34,037 nt of DNA, from positions 1 through 34,037 of the forward strand of contig JAIUPE010000023.1 of the NCBI GenBank assembly GCA_020160875.1. The letters are read 5' to 3'. The notes beneath the pieces were generated by a model that had not been told where the DNA came from, did no database searches, and was given only the letters and a program-made list of their open reading frames with translations. Made by a program: the position numbers and the translations under genes. This stretch comes from Pseudomonadota bacterium. GTDB lineage: Bacteria; Pseudomonadota; Alphaproteobacteria; Rhodospirillales; Rhodospirillaceae. This document shows positions 8,428 through 16,959 of this stretch, piece by piece. Within the stretch, counting starts at the first letter, position 1. Every line of letters starts with the position of its first letter.

Positions 8428-9177
8428 ATGGGACAGGGGAGCAGAGGATTGGAGGACGGGGTGAATGCCGCCGAACTCCCCGGCCTTGCGCCGGCTTCTG
8501 AGGCCGAGCCTCATTATCACGGGCATCGTGACCGGCTGCGCGAGCGGTTCCTGAAAGCCGGCGCTGAGCAGCTTCCCGACTATGAAATCCTCGAGTTGCT
8601 CCTCTTCGGCGTCATCCCGCGCCGGGATACGAAACCCATCGCCAAAGCGCTACTCGCGAAATTCGGCAGCTTCGACGAGGTACTCGCCGCCAGCCTCGAA
8701 GCGCTCACGAGCGTGAGCGGCATCGGCGATAGCGCGGCGCTGATGCTGAAAGCCGTCGAAGCCTCGATCCAGCTTGCACTGCAAACGCGCGTACGCGGCG
8801 CGGATGTCATCTCATCGTGGAACGACCTGCTCGATTATTGCAAATCGCGCATGGCCCACGAGCCCAACGAACAGTTCCAGCTCATCTACCTCGACCGCAA
8901 AAACAAAGTGATTGCCGACGAAGCCCAGCAACGCGGCACGGTCGATCACACCCCTGTCTATCCCCGCGAGGTGATCAAACGCGCGCTCGAGCTGAACGCC
9001 AGCGCTTTCATCATGGTCCACAATCATCCGAGCGGCGACCCGAAGCCTTCGCGCGCGGATATCGAAATGACTCGCAAGGTCAAAGAGGCGGCGGCGGCCG
9101 TCGGCATCACTCTCCATGATCACGTTATCGTCAGTCGGGGTGGACATATTTCCTTCAGAAGCGAAGGTCTGATCTAG
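8428..9177 (+). CDS. radC: RadC-family JAB/MPN domain protein
   Basis: This 249-residue protein has a helix-hairpin-helix-like N-terminal part (LTSVSGIGDSAALML, about 93-107) and a C-terminal JAB metalloprotease-like domain. The JAB motif HNHPSGDPKPSRAD is at 198-211. Despite its name, a direct role in radiation repair has not held up and the function is unsettled. The start is uncertain. ATG 8428 has AGGGG just upstream, GTG 8461 has a better-spaced GGAGG and would give 238 residues, and the frame is also open further upstream to 8281. A weak TTGGAA-N17-TTATTC promoter-like pair begins at 8383. In relatives radC commonly follows map; here two minus-strand genes lie between them. Confidence 0.9.
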   Translation: MGQGSRGLEDGVNAAELPGLAPASEAEPHYHGHRDRLRERFLKAGAEQLPDYEILELLLFGVIPRRDTKPIAKALLAKFGSFDEVLAASLEALTSVSGIGDSAALMLKAVEASIQLALQTRVRGADVISSWNDLLDYCKSRMAHEPNEQFQLIYLDRKNKVIADEAQQRGTVDHTPVYPREVIKRALELNASAFIMVHNHPSGDPKPSRADIEMTRKVKEAAAAVGITLHDHVIVSRGGHISFRSEGLI

Positions 9178-10766
9178 GGCGACCGGACGAAGGGCGCGAA
9201 GGCCGCCACCGGTTTGAATCGTATTCGTACGCCGCCGGGCAGCTGGCCGCACAGATCCAGATGGTGCCGGGCAACAACGCCGATAACGGGATAACCGCCC
9301 GTCAACGGGCGATCGGCGAGGAAAAGCACCGGCTGACCGCTGTGAGGCACTTGGATCGAGCCAATGGCCGTGGCTTCCGAGGGCAGCTCGGCGGTGCCGC
9401 ACCTCTCCAGCGGCAACGCGCCGGCAAGTCGAATGCCGACGCGATTTGCTTCCGCCGTGACCTTCCACTCCTGAGTGAATAACAAAGCGACGCTCTGCGC
9501 GGTGAACCAGTCGGTTCTCGGCCCAAGAATCACATCGAGCGTCACCGTATTGCCGGGCTTTGGCATGTAACGATGCCCGGGTGCGGACATGTCGCGTTCG
9601 CCCGCCGGCAATCCCGCCGGGGCAAGCAAATCCCCCTGCACCACCGGCGCCGGGCCGATCTTCGCCAACGTATCGGTCGCGGCTGAACTCAACACGCGCG
9701 TGACATCGAAACCGCCGCGCAGCGCGATATAGCTACGCATCCCGGCTGAAGGCGGCTCAAGAAGGAGATCGTCTCCCGCCTCGAGTTCGAAGGGGCGCGC
9801 CAATGGCGCCCAATACCGCCGGCCCGTCGCGCTTTGGACTGCCAGTGCGCAAGGTGCGCCCGTCACCGCCAGCGTGATCTTGCGATCCGTCTTGAGGCCA
9901 AATGCGCCAAATGTCACTTCGAGCGCGGCGGTATCGCGCGAATTTCCAACACAGAGATTCGCTTCGATAAAGCTGGCGCGATCGAGTGCGCCCGACTCTC
10001 CCACGCCTTGATCGGCATGCCCGGGCCGTCCGAGATCCTGGAACAACGCGGGCCGGTCGGCGCGGGTCACGAGGAGTCCTTCCGCCGCACGTTTGACCGA
10101 AGACCCGCTTCGCGCGCCCCCCGAAATCGAAACGCCCCTCTTCATGTCCGCGCGGTGGAAGCGCACACGGTCGCCCGGCGCAAGCAGCGCCGCACGGTCG
10201 CGGCCGGTATCCCACATCTTGACCGGCGTTCGCCCGAGAAGCTGCCAGCCCCCGGGACTATCCGACGGATAGATGCCGCAGAATTTTCCGCCGAGCGCCA
10301 CTGCCCCCGCCGGAACAGACACGCGCGGGCTCTTGCGCCGGGGCACATCCAAGGTCGGGTCGTCGCAGGTCATGTAGGCGAATCCCGGCGCAAAACCGGT
10401 GAAGGCCACCGTGTAGGTCGCGTCCATGTGACGCGCCACCAAGTCTTTAACGGAACAGCCGAGGATATCCGCGACATCGCTAAGATCTTCGCCGTCATAA
10501 ACGACGGGGATCTCGAAGGTCTCGCCCGTTTGCACCCTGCGGGCCGACAAATCGATGTCCGCGAGCGCCGCGATCAGCGCGCGCCGGTCCGTGGTATCGG
10601 GATTGAACCGAATGAAAAGCGTCCGCGCCGCCGGCACCGCCTCCATGACACCCGGAAGCGGCGCTCCCCGCAACGCATCCAGCATCGCAAGGGTTTCAGC
10701 AAGATCGCCCAACTCGATCAGGAAAGCGTCGTCGCCCGCGGGCAGAAAACGCAACCGGTCAACCAT
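9174..10766 (-). CDS. pxpBC: 5-oxoprolinase, fused PxpB-PxpC subunits
   Basis: This 530-residue fusion has a PxpB (KipI-like) domain at about 1-208 with [10 protein letters not shown] (123-132) and [15 protein letters not shown] (146-160). After a short linker (about 209-228), a PxpC (KipA, biotin-dependent-carboxylase-like) domain starts at [18 protein letters not shown] and runs to the end. With PxpA these subunits hydrolyse 5-oxo-L-proline to L-glutamate using ATP. B and C are separate genes in E. coli and Bacillus, but fused forms occur. The start overlaps the pxpA stop by 8 bases, so the three functions are encoded in one transcript. Its own 3' end overlaps the radC stop convergently by 4 bases. 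Confidence 0.92.
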   Translation of the reverse strand: MVDRLRFLPAGDDAFLIELGDLAETLAMLDALRGAPLPGVMEAVPAARTLFIRFNPDTTDRRALIAALADIDLSARRVQTGETFEIPVVYDGEDLSDVADILGCSVKDLVARHMDATYTVAFTGFAPGFAYMTCDDPTLDVPRRKSPRVSVPAGAVALGGKFCGIYPSDSPGGWQLLGRTPVKMWDTGRDRAALLAPGDRVRFHRADMKRGVSISGGARSGSSVKRAAEGLLVTRADRPALFQDLGRPGHADQGVGESGALDRASFIEANLCVGNSRDTAALEVTFGAFGLKTDRKITLAVTGAPCALAVQSATGRRYWAPLARPFELEAGDDLLLEPPSAGMRSYIALRGGFDVTRVLSSAATDTLAKIGPAPVVQGDLLAPAGLPAGERDMSAPGHRYMPKPGNTVTLDVILGPRTDWFTAQSVALLFTQEWKVTAEANRVGIRLAGALPLERCGTAELPSEATAIGSIQVPHSGQPVLFLADRPLTGGYPVIGVVARHHLDLCGQLPGGVRIRFKPVAAFAPFVRSP

Positions 10767-11523
10767 GTACGAAGGGTTTCAGCGCAACCCCGCGCGCCGT
10801 AAAAGCTTCGCGCAACGCACGCGCGATCGCCACGGCGGCCGGCGTATCGCCATGAACGCAAATCGACTGTGCCTCGAGGTCGATTTCAGCGCCGTCGATC
10901 GTCGTGACGCGGCCACGCTCAACCATGCGCACCGTGCGTGCCGCAATGACCTGCGGATCATGGAGAACCGCGCCCGGCAGGCGGCGATTCACAAGGCTGC
11001 CGTCTGCGTTATAGGCGCGATCGGCGAAAGCTTCACACACCACGGTAAGTCCAGCCGCGCGCGCCTGTGCGACAATGGGCGCGCCCGCCAATGCCATCAG
11101 CACCAAAGACGGATCAACCGCTTTGATCGCAGCGATCACATCCGCGGCCTGACGCGGATCTTGCGCGATCGTGTTGTAGAGCGCGCCATGCGGCTTCACG
11201 TAGCGCACCGTCGTGCCTGCCGCCTTCGCCAGGCCCTGCAGCGCGCCAATCTGGTAGATGACGTCGCCGACCAGCTCGGCGCTGCTCGGTTCCATATTAC
11301 GCCGTCCAAAGCCGGCGAGATCGCGGTAGGCGACGTGTGCGCCGACCGCCACATTGCGCCGCGCCGCTTCTTCGAGCACCGCAAGGATCCCCGCCGGGTC
11401 GCCCGCGTGAAAGCCGCAAGCCACATTGGCGCTGGTCACGATCGCCAGCATCGCCGCGTCGTCACCCATCCGCCACGCGCCGAAACCTTCGCCAAGATCA
11501 CTATTGAGGTCGATACTCGCCAT
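10759..11523 (-). CDS. pxpA: 5-oxoprolinase subunit PxpA (LamB/YcsF family)
   Basis: At 254 residues this has the usual family length. The conserved N-terminal motif is [11 protein letters not shown] (5-15), followed by [12 protein letters not shown] (33-44), [14 protein letters not shown] (62-75) and VKPHGALYN (109-117). The Asp and His residues in these motifs form the presumed metal-binding active site of the deacetylase-like barrel. PxpA works with PxpB and PxpC to open the lactam ring of 5-oxoproline, which forms spontaneously from glutamine and glutathione. The ribosome site AGGCGG lies just before ATG 11523. The MFS gene ends 15 bp upstream, so this belongs to the same operon. Confidence 0.95.
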   Translation of the reverse strand: MASIDLNSDLGEGFGAWRMGDDAAMLAIVTSANVACGFHAGDPAGILAVLEEAARRNVAVGAHVAYRDLAGFGRRNMEPSSAELVGDVIYQIGALQGLAKAAGTTVRYVKPHGALYNTIAQDPRQAADVIAAIKAVDPSLVLMALAGAPIVAQARAAGLTVVCEAFADRAYNADGSLVNRRLPGAVLHDPQVIAARTVRMVERGRVTTIDGAEIDLEAQSICVHGDTPAAVAIARALREAFTARGVALKPFVHG

Positions 11524-11538
11524 GACGCCGCCTAGACG

Positions 11539-12810
11539 TTAGTTGGAGCGCAGTTCACGTCCACGCGTTTCCGGAAGGCACAGCGCCGCGGCAATCACGA
11601 TGACGTAAGCGCACCCGGCGACAATATAGATCGCCTTGCCGAGTGATGCTTGCGCGGAGATGAAACCGACCAGCGCGGGCACGCCTGCGGCACAGCCCCG
11701 GCCGAAATTGTAGCAGAATCCCTGCCCCGTGCCGCGCACGCTGGTGGGGAAGAGTTCGGTGTAGAACGGGCCGAAACCGCTGAAGATCCCGGAGGACAGG
11801 AACCCGAGCGGGAATCCCAGGAACAGCATGACGCCGTTCGAGATATCCGCCTGCGTATAACCGACGACCATGATCATCGCACCCAGCGCGAACAACATGA
11901 TCGTACGGCGCCGGCCCAGATAGTCGCTGAGATAGGCGCTGGTCATATAGCCGACAAAAGACCCGACGATCACCACCGCGAGATAGCCGCCGCTGCCGAT
12001 GTTGGAGAGTTGCCGCTCCGTCCGCAGGAAGGTCGGCAGCCATGTGGTGATGGCGTAATACCCGCCATGCGCACCCACCGCGAGTAGCGACCCGAAGAAT
12101 GTGGTGTAAAGCAGATCCTTCGAGAAAATGGAAAACACGCTGCGCCGCTCGCCGGGCGCCGCTTGCGTCTGCAGATAGACATCGGACTCCGGCACCATGC
12201 GCCGGACGAAGAAAATCAGACCCGCCGGCAGTATGCCGATGAAGAACATCACGCGCCAAGCGATCTCCGGTGGCAGGATTTGGAAGGCGAGCGTCGCCAT
12301 GAGCGCCGCGAGCCCCCAGCCCCACGACCAGGCGCTTTGCACCATGCCGACGGCCTTGCCACGATGCTGGGCCTTGGCGATCTCGCCGATCAGAACCGCG
12401 CCCGCGGCCCACTCGCCGCCGAAGCCTAGGCCTTGGAGTCCGCGAATGATCAGTAGTTGTTCGAAGTTATTTGCGAAGCCGGAAAGGAACGTGAAGAACG
12501 CGAACCATGCGACGGTGATCTGGAGCAGCCGCACGCGCCCGATCTTGTCGGCCAGCATGCCGGCGAGCCAGCCGCCGAGCGCCGAGATCGCCAACGCCGA
12601 CGTCGCGATCAGGCCGGCCTGGGTGTTGGACATGCTCCACAGGCCGACGAGAACCGGCATCACGAAGCTGTAGATTTGCAAATCGAAGGCATCAAGCCCG
12701 TAGCCGAGGAAGCAGGCCCAGAAGGTCTTCTTGCCCTTCCCGTCGAACTCCCGATACCAGCCGAACATTTTCCGGCCCTGCGCGGGCGCCTGCTCCATGT
12801 CAGATGGCAT
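11539..12810 (-). CDS. MFS transporter, candidate 5-oxoproline/organic acid symporter
   Basis: This is a 423-residue 12-helix major facilitator. Motif A appears in both halves: GWLAGMLADKIGRVRLL in the first, and YLSDYLGRRRTIML in the second. The early GYGLDAFDLQIYSFVMPVL and the RGLQGLGFGGEW stretch resemble the metabolite/aromatic acid:H+ symporter (MHS/AAHS/JEN-like) groups. Position between the DUF1445 gene and pxpA suggests the substrate is 5-oxoproline or a related acid; this is inference from context. I move the start to ATG 12810 because AGGGGG lies 6 bases upstream; the longer frame begins 11 codons earlier without such a site. It follows the DUF1445 stop by 19 bp. Confidence 0.88.
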   Translation of the reverse strand: MPSDMEQAPAQGRKMFGWYREFDGKGKKTFWACFLGYGLDAFDLQIYSFVMPVLVGLWSMSNTQAGLIATSALAISALGGWLAGMLADKIGRVRLLQITVAWFAFFTFLSGFANNFEQLLIIRGLQGLGFGGEWAAGAVLIGEIAKAQHRGKAVGMVQSAWSWGWGLAALMATLAFQILPPEIAWRVMFFIGILPAGLIFFVRRMVPESDVYLQTQAAPGERRSVFSIFSKDLLYTTFFGSLLAVGAHGGYYAITTWLPTFLRTERQLSNIGSGGYLAVVIVGSFVGYMTSAYLSDYLGRRRTIMLFALGAMIMVVGYTQADISNGVMLFLGFPLGFLSSGIFSGFGPFYTELFPTSVRGTGQGFCYNFGRGCAAGVPALVGFISAQASLGKAIYIVAGCAYVIVIAAALCLPETRGRELRSN

Positions 12811-12829
12811 CAAGGTCCCCCTAAGACCG

Positions 12830-13621
12830 TTATGCGCTGGCAAGCTCGATCGGTACGTCGGTCACAATCATACGCCCCGGTGCGTGCGTGATCGCGAAAT
12901 CCGGCTTCGCCGTCTCGACCGCTTGCTGCAGCGTAACACCGCAGGCCCAGAACACCGGCACTTCATCGGCGGCGATCGATGACGGTTCGCCGAAATCCGG
13001 CGCGCCGATGTCCCTGATACCGATCAAATCCGGCCGACCGAAATGGACCGGCGCACCGTGAGCTTGCGGGTATCGGCTGGTAATCTCAATAGCGCGAATG
13101 GCGTCCGCCGCCTTGAACGGCCGCATGGAGACGACCACCGGCCCGCCGAACGGCCCCACCGGGGTCGTGGTCAGGCTGGTCCTGTACATGGGCACCGTCG
13201 TTCGCGCCTCGATATGGCGGATGGACAGCCCCGCTTGCAGTAAAAGCTCCTCGAAGGAAAAAGAGCACCCGATCACAAACGACACGAGATCGTCGCGCCA
13301 ATACGTCGCGACGTTGGTCGGCTCATCGACCAGTTCACCTTTTTTCCAAACGCGATAGCGGGGAAGGTCGGTTCGGATGTCGAGGTCCGCGCCCAGCTCC
13401 GGAATGTGCGGATCGCCGCGCTCCGAAACACCTAGGATGGGGCACGGTTTCGGGTTGGCGCGGCAGAAGGCGAGAAAGTCCTTCGCAAGGTCCGCCGGCA
13501 GAATGGCAAGGTTTCCTTGCGCAAACCCCGGCGCCTGCCCGGACGTGGGCCCGTCAAAACCACCGGTCCGGCATGCCTGCCGAACGGATAGCGGCTCTCG
13601 TATCTGATCGATCGCGTTCAT
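12830..13621 (-). CDS. DUF1445 putative hydro-lyase / D-glutamate cyclase-like protein
   Basis: This 263-residue protein matches the DUF1445 (PSRPI-like putative hydro-lyase) family over its length: [28 protein letters not shown] near the N-terminus, then [41 protein letters not shown] and a C-terminal [13 protein letters not shown] domain of this family occurs in the mammalian D-glutamate cyclase DGLUCY, which forms 5-oxo-D-proline, although there it is fused to another domain (DUF4392) and I cannot say which is catalytic. It is the first gene of the operon that ends with the 5-oxoprolinase subunits, which supports a role around 5-oxoproline. A GGTGGGGG ribosome site precedes ATG 13621. Confidence 0.88.
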   Translation of the reverse strand: MNAIDQIREPLSVRQACRTGGFDGPTSGQAPGFAQGNLAILPADLAKDFLAFCRANPKPCPILGVSERGDPHIPELGADLDIRTDLPRYRVWKKGELVDEPTNVATYWRDDLVSFVIGCSFSFEELLLQAGLSIRHIEARTTVPMYRTSLTTTPVGPFGGPVVVSMRPFKAADAIRAIEITSRYPQAHGAPVHFGRPDLIGIRDIGAPDFGEPSSIAADEVPVFWACGVTLQQAVETAKPDFAITHAPGRMIVTDVPIELASA

Positions 13622-13664
13622 GACGCCCCCACCTGCCCTGGATAAGGGAGCGGCTTGCCTTCTG

Positions 13665-13687
13665 TCTAATTATCGATTTTGATTAGA
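13665..13687. promoter_or_regulatory. Candidate LysR-type regulator operator (T-N11-A dyad)
   Basis: TCTAAT (13665-13670), 11 bases, then ATTAGA (13682-13687) form a perfect 6-bp inverted repeat containing the T-N11-A spacing typical of LysR recognition sites. A further TCTAAT half-site lies at 13701-13706, next to the regulator's start. The 94-bp region between the divergent DUF1445 and lysR genes is strikingly AT-rich against its surroundings. The location is right for auto-regulation of lysR and inducer-dependent control of the 5-oxoproline operon. The dyad is directly seen; its use is inferred. Confidence 0.65.
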
Positions 13688-13715
13688 TTTGATAAATATT
13701 TCTAATCATCATTCC

Positions 13716-14627
13716 ATGGCCGAATTCAGGAACCTCGAAACCTTCATGTGGGTGGTGAAACTCGGCAGCTTTCATGGCGCCGCGGCAAAATTATCCGCGA
13801 CCCAGCCGGCCATTTCTCAGCGTATCGCGCAGCTCGAAACCGAATTCGGCGTTCAACTTCTCAGACGGGACAGCAGACCCGTGGTCGCGACGAAGGCGGG
13901 GCGCGACCTGCTGATCCATGCCGAACGCCTTCTGCGCATGCGGACCGAAATGGAGAAAGCGCTCGCCGCCCCCTCGGCCATGCACGGGGTGCTGCGCCTC
14001 GGCGTGTCCGAAACCATCGTCCACACATGGCTTTCGCACTTTATCGACCAGGTCGCCGAGATGTATCCGTCGCTCGCCCTGGAGATCGAGGTCGACATCT
14101 CCGCCAACTTACGCGAACGCCTTGTGGCGCAGGACATCGATCTCGCGTTTCTTCTTGGCCCGGTCAGCGCGGCGTCCATCCACAACCGGGATCTCTGCCG
14201 CTTTCCGCTCGCCTTCATCGCGAGTCCGGCGATCCGCCTGCCGCCCAGTCCAGTGCCGCTCGCCGCCCTTGCGAAACACCCGTTGATCACTTTTTCGCGC
14301 CTCACACGCCCGTACATGGAGATCAGCGCGTTGTTCGCACAGCCTGACTTTCCGCCCATCCGCCTGCACGCCACAGCATCGCTCGCGCCCGCCGTGCGCA
14401 TGGCGCTCGATGGCCGGGCGATCGCGATCATTCCGCCGGCGATCGTCGAAAAGGAGATCGCGGAGAAAAAGCTGCGGATCATCGCGGCTGAAAACGCGTT
14501 GCCGGATCTTTCATTCACAGCCAGTTGGCCGAACAATCCCGGAGATTCAGTCGCCGAGATCGTCGCCGACATCGCGATCAAATGCGCGAAAACCGAACTC
14601 CGGACTCGCCGCGCGAAGCGCGCTTAG
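13716..14627 (+). CDS. LysR-family transcriptional regulator
   Basis: This 303-residue LTTR has an N-terminal winged helix-turn-helix (LETFMWVVKLGSFHGAAAKLSATQPAISQRIAQLETEFGVQLLRR) followed by a periplasmic-binding-protein-like effector domain from about residue 90. ATG 13716 is preferred because it gives the usual few residues before the helix-turn-helix; an upstream TTG would add nine residues. It diverges from the DUF1445-MFS-pxpA-pxpBC operon across a T-N11-A dyad and is the likely regulator of that operon, perhaps with 5-oxoproline or glutamate as effector (inference). The lactate permease lies downstream on the same strand, but the opposing ybdD gene lies between them. Its 3' end overlaps ybdD convergently by 4 bases. 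Confidence 0.93.
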   Translation: MAEFRNLETFMWVVKLGSFHGAAAKLSATQPAISQRIAQLETEFGVQLLRRDSRPVVATKAGRDLLIHAERLLRMRTEMEKALAAPSAMHGVLRLGVSETIVHTWLSHFIDQVAEMYPSLALEIEVDISANLRERLVAQDIDLAFLLGPVSAASIHNRDLCRFPLAFIASPAIRLPPSPVPLAALAKHPLITFSRLTRPYMEISALFAQPDFPPIRLHATASLAPAVRMALDGRAIAIIPPAIVEKEIAEKKLRIIAAENALPDLSFTASWPNNPGDSVAEIVADIAIKCAKTELRTRRAKRA

Positions 14628-14851
14628 CACTTGCCGATCAGATAGCCGTTCGAGAAGCGGCGTTCCTGGCAGATGGTGATGAACTCTTCGTAGGTCGGCA
14701 CCGGCTTGCCCGGTTCGTTCGCCTGAAGATGGCGGACGTAAGTGTCATAATCGGGAATATGGACGACCAACCGGAAGGTTTGACGCACCCGCGACCAGAA
14801 GTCGGGGGCGGCCTGGTCCGTGTGCGGACTTGCGTAAGGATCGTCTTTCAT
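14624..14851 (-). CDS. YbdD/YjiX family small protein
   Basis: This is a 75-residue protein. The core VVHIPDYDTYVRHLQANEPGKPVPTYEEF is the clear signature of the YbdD/YjiX (DUF466) family, whose E. coli members sit next to the peptide/pyruvate transporters CstA and BtsT. The family normally ends in one or two cysteines; here a single C-terminal Cys precedes the TAA stop. I use ATG 14851; TTG 14869 would add six residues and has an AAGGTG upstream. No cstA-like gene is present in the window. Instead it is divergent from a lactate permease, 145 bp apart. Molecular function is unknown; association with carbon-source uptake is the only hint. Confidence 0.85.
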   Translation of the reverse strand: MKDDPYASPHTDQAAPDFWSRVRQTFRLVVHIPDYDTYVRHLQANEPGKPVPTYEEFITICQERRFSNGYLIGKC

Positions 14852-14996
14852 AGGCGTCCAAGATTCCAATACACCTTGCCGTCCTTCGAGCTTAGCATGA
14901 CCTCAGGCTCTCAAGACAGGGCCGTGCAAGTCCTTGGGAGACGTACGTAATCAGATCGACGTGAAAGAAGCCGAACTTAGCTAAGGGGGGTTAGCC

Positions 14997-16601
14997 TTGT
15001 TCAATCAGCTTGTGACGCCGGTCGGCGGGAGTTTGCCGTTATCCTTTGCCGTCGCGGCGATCCCGATCGCGGTGGTCCTTATCTTTCTGGGCGTGATTCG
15101 CCGGCCCGCCTGGCAGGCCGCCGGCGCCGGACTGCTTGCCGGTTTCGTCATTGCGGTCACCGCCTGGCAAATGCCCGCGGTCGCCGCGTTCAGCAGCATC
15201 GCCAACGGCGCCGCCTTCGCCCTCGTACCGGTGATGTGGATCGTGTTCAACGCGCTGGTCCTCTACAACATCACCGTCATATCCGGGCGCTTCGACGCCT
15301 TCCGCGCCTGGATGATGGAACACCTCCCGAACGACCGGCGGGTGGTCCTCGTGGTGATCGGCTTCTCCTTCGGCTGCCTGCTGGAGGGCATCTCCGGGTT
15401 CGGAACGCCGGTCGCCATCACAAGCGCGCTCCTGATCGCGCTTGGCTTCCCCGCGATGGAAGCCATCGTCTTCACCTTGATCTTCAACACCGCGCCCGTG
15501 GCCTTCGGCGCGCTCGGCACGCCCGTGACCACGCTTGGCGCGGTCACGCAGCTTTCCGATCAGACATTGGGCGCGATGATCGGGCGGCAGCTTCCGTTCC
15601 TTGCCTTCCTGCTACCGTTCTACGCCATCGGCCTATACGGCGGTCTGCGCGCGCTGAAAGGTGTGTGGCCGGTCCTGTTCGTCGCGGGCGGTTCCTTTGG
15701 TCTCGCCCAGTTCGTGACCTCCAACTATCTCAGCTACGCGCTGACCGACGTGCTGGCGTCCATGGGTTCTTTGATCCTCACGGTATCCTTCATCAAGGTG
15801 TGGAAGATGCCCGTCGATCCGGCCTTCGCGCTGAACGCGCCGGCCGAAGCGCGCGTTCAGGGCCCCGCCGCGATCGGAAGTTGGCAGGGATGGATCCCTT
15901 GGACCTTACTCGCCGCGGTCGTCATTCTTTGGACCCACTTCCGTGTGGCGGGGATCGGTCAAATCCCAGTGCCGTGGCCGGCACTGCATAATCAGATCTT
16001 CATCACGACCTACGACCGCCCCTATGCCGCGATTTGGAATTTCCAGCCGCTCGGTACCGGGACGGCCATCCTAGTGACGTCGCTTTTGGTTGCGATCCTC
16101 GTACGCCTGAAGATGAACGAGCTTGTGCGCGCCTTCGCCGGTGCATTCAAACAGTGGCGCATGCCCGCCCTCACCACCATGCTCATCATCGGTCTTGCCT
16201 ATCTGATGAACTACTCCGGCATGACCTATACGTTGGGTGTGGCCGTCGCTTCGGCCGGCTTCATCTTCCCGTTCCTGTCGGCGTTCCTGGGATGGCTGGC
16301 CGTGTTCCTATCGGGCAGCGATACGTCCGGCAATGCCCTGTTCGGCAACCTTCAGGTCGTCGCCGCGCGCGCGCTCAATCTGGATCCCGTGCTGATGGCG
16401 GCCACGAATTCATCGGGCGGCGTCCTGGGAAAAATGATCTCGCCGCAAAACCTGACCACCGGCACCTCCATCACCGGCCTCGCGGGCCGCGAAGGCGAAG
16501 TGTTGGCGCGCACATTCAAGCACAGCATCATCCTGACCGTGCTGCTGGGCCTGCTCGTGATGGGCCAGCAGTATCTCTTCCCATGGATGATCCCGAAGTA
16601 G
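14997..16601 (+). CDS. lctP: L-lactate permease family transporter
   Basis: This 534-residue multi-pass membrane protein belongs to the LctP/LldP/GlcA family, which imports lactate (and glycolate in GlcA) by proton symport. Recognisable stretches are EGISGFGTPVAITSALLIALGFPAMEAI, NTAPVAFGALGTPVTTLGAVT, and near the C-terminus FLSGSDTSGNALFGNLQVVAA with LMAATNSSGGVLGKMISPQNL. The start is TTG 14997, supported by an AAGGGGGG ribosome site 6 bases upstream. A perfect CTTAGCTAAG palindrome (14976-14985) abuts that site. The VOC gene begins 10 bp after the stop. Lactate versus glycolate or another 2-hydroxy acid cannot be decided from sequence alone. Confidence 0.92.
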   Translation: MFNQLVTPVGGSLPLSFAVAAIPIAVVLIFLGVIRRPAWQAAGAGLLAGFVIAVTAWQMPAVAAFSSIANGAAFALVPVMWIVFNALVLYNITVISGRFDAFRAWMMEHLPNDRRVVLVVIGFSFGCLLEGISGFGTPVAITSALLIALGFPAMEAIVFTLIFNTAPVAFGALGTPVTTLGAVTQLSDQTLGAMIGRQLPFLAFLLPFYAIGLYGGLRALKGVWPVLFVAGGSFGLAQFVTSNYLSYALTDVLASMGSLILTVSFIKVWKMPVDPAFALNAPAEARVQGPAAIGSWQGWIPWTLLAAVVILWTHFRVAGIGQIPVPWPALHNQIFITTYDRPYAAIWNFQPLGTGTAILVTSLLVAILVRLKMNELVRAFAGAFKQWRMPALTTMLIIGLAYLMNYSGMTYTLGVAVASAGFIFPFLSAFLGWLAVFLSGSDTSGNALFGNLQVVAARALNLDPVLMAATNSSGGVLGKMISPQNLTTGTSITGLAGREGEVLARTFKHSIILTVLLGLLVMGQQYLFPWMIPK

Positions 16602-16611
16602 GGCAATCCCG

Positions 16612-16947
16612 ATGATCTCAGGCGCGCATATCGTCCTCTACAGCACAGATGCGGAAGCCGACCGTGCGTTTTTCCGCGACGTCTTGCAGTTCAAGAATGT
16701 GGATGCCGGCCACGGCTGGCTGATCTTTGGTCTACCGTCCGCGGAAGCTGCCTTTCACCCTGCGCCCTCGAACAGCCATGAGCTCTATCTCATGACCGAC
16801 GACGTAACGGCCGAGATCGCGAGGCTTAAAGCAAAAGGCGTGGACTGCGCCAAGATCCAGGAAGCGCGATGGGGGTCCGTCACATCGTTCGTCCTTCCGG
16901 GCGGCGGGAAGATTGGGCTGTATCAGCCCAAACACCCGCGCCCGTAG
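16612..16947 (+). CDS. VOC-family (glyoxalase/bleomycin-resistance fold) protein
   Basis: This 111-residue single-domain vicinal-oxygen-chelate protein has the two beta-alpha-beta-beta-beta halves AHIVLYSTDAEADRAFFRDVL (5-25) and LYLMTDDVTAEIARLKAKGVD. Candidate metal ligands are His6 and the Glu of HELYLM. The last expected ligand near the C-terminus (GGGKIGLYQP) is not an acidic residue, so catalysis as a glyoxalase is doubtful. It begins 10 bp after lctP and is probably co-transcribed. A role in 2-oxoaldehyde or hydroxy-acid handling would fit that neighbour but is speculation. It ends 12 bp from the convergent methyltransferase gene. Confidence 0.85.
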   Translation: MISGAHIVLYSTDAEADRAFFRDVLQFKNVDAGHGWLIFGLPSAEAAFHPAPSNSHELYLMTDDVTAEIARLKAKGVDCAKIQEARWGSVTSFVLPGGGKIGLYQPKHPRP

Positions 16948-16959
16948 GACGCCGCTCAC

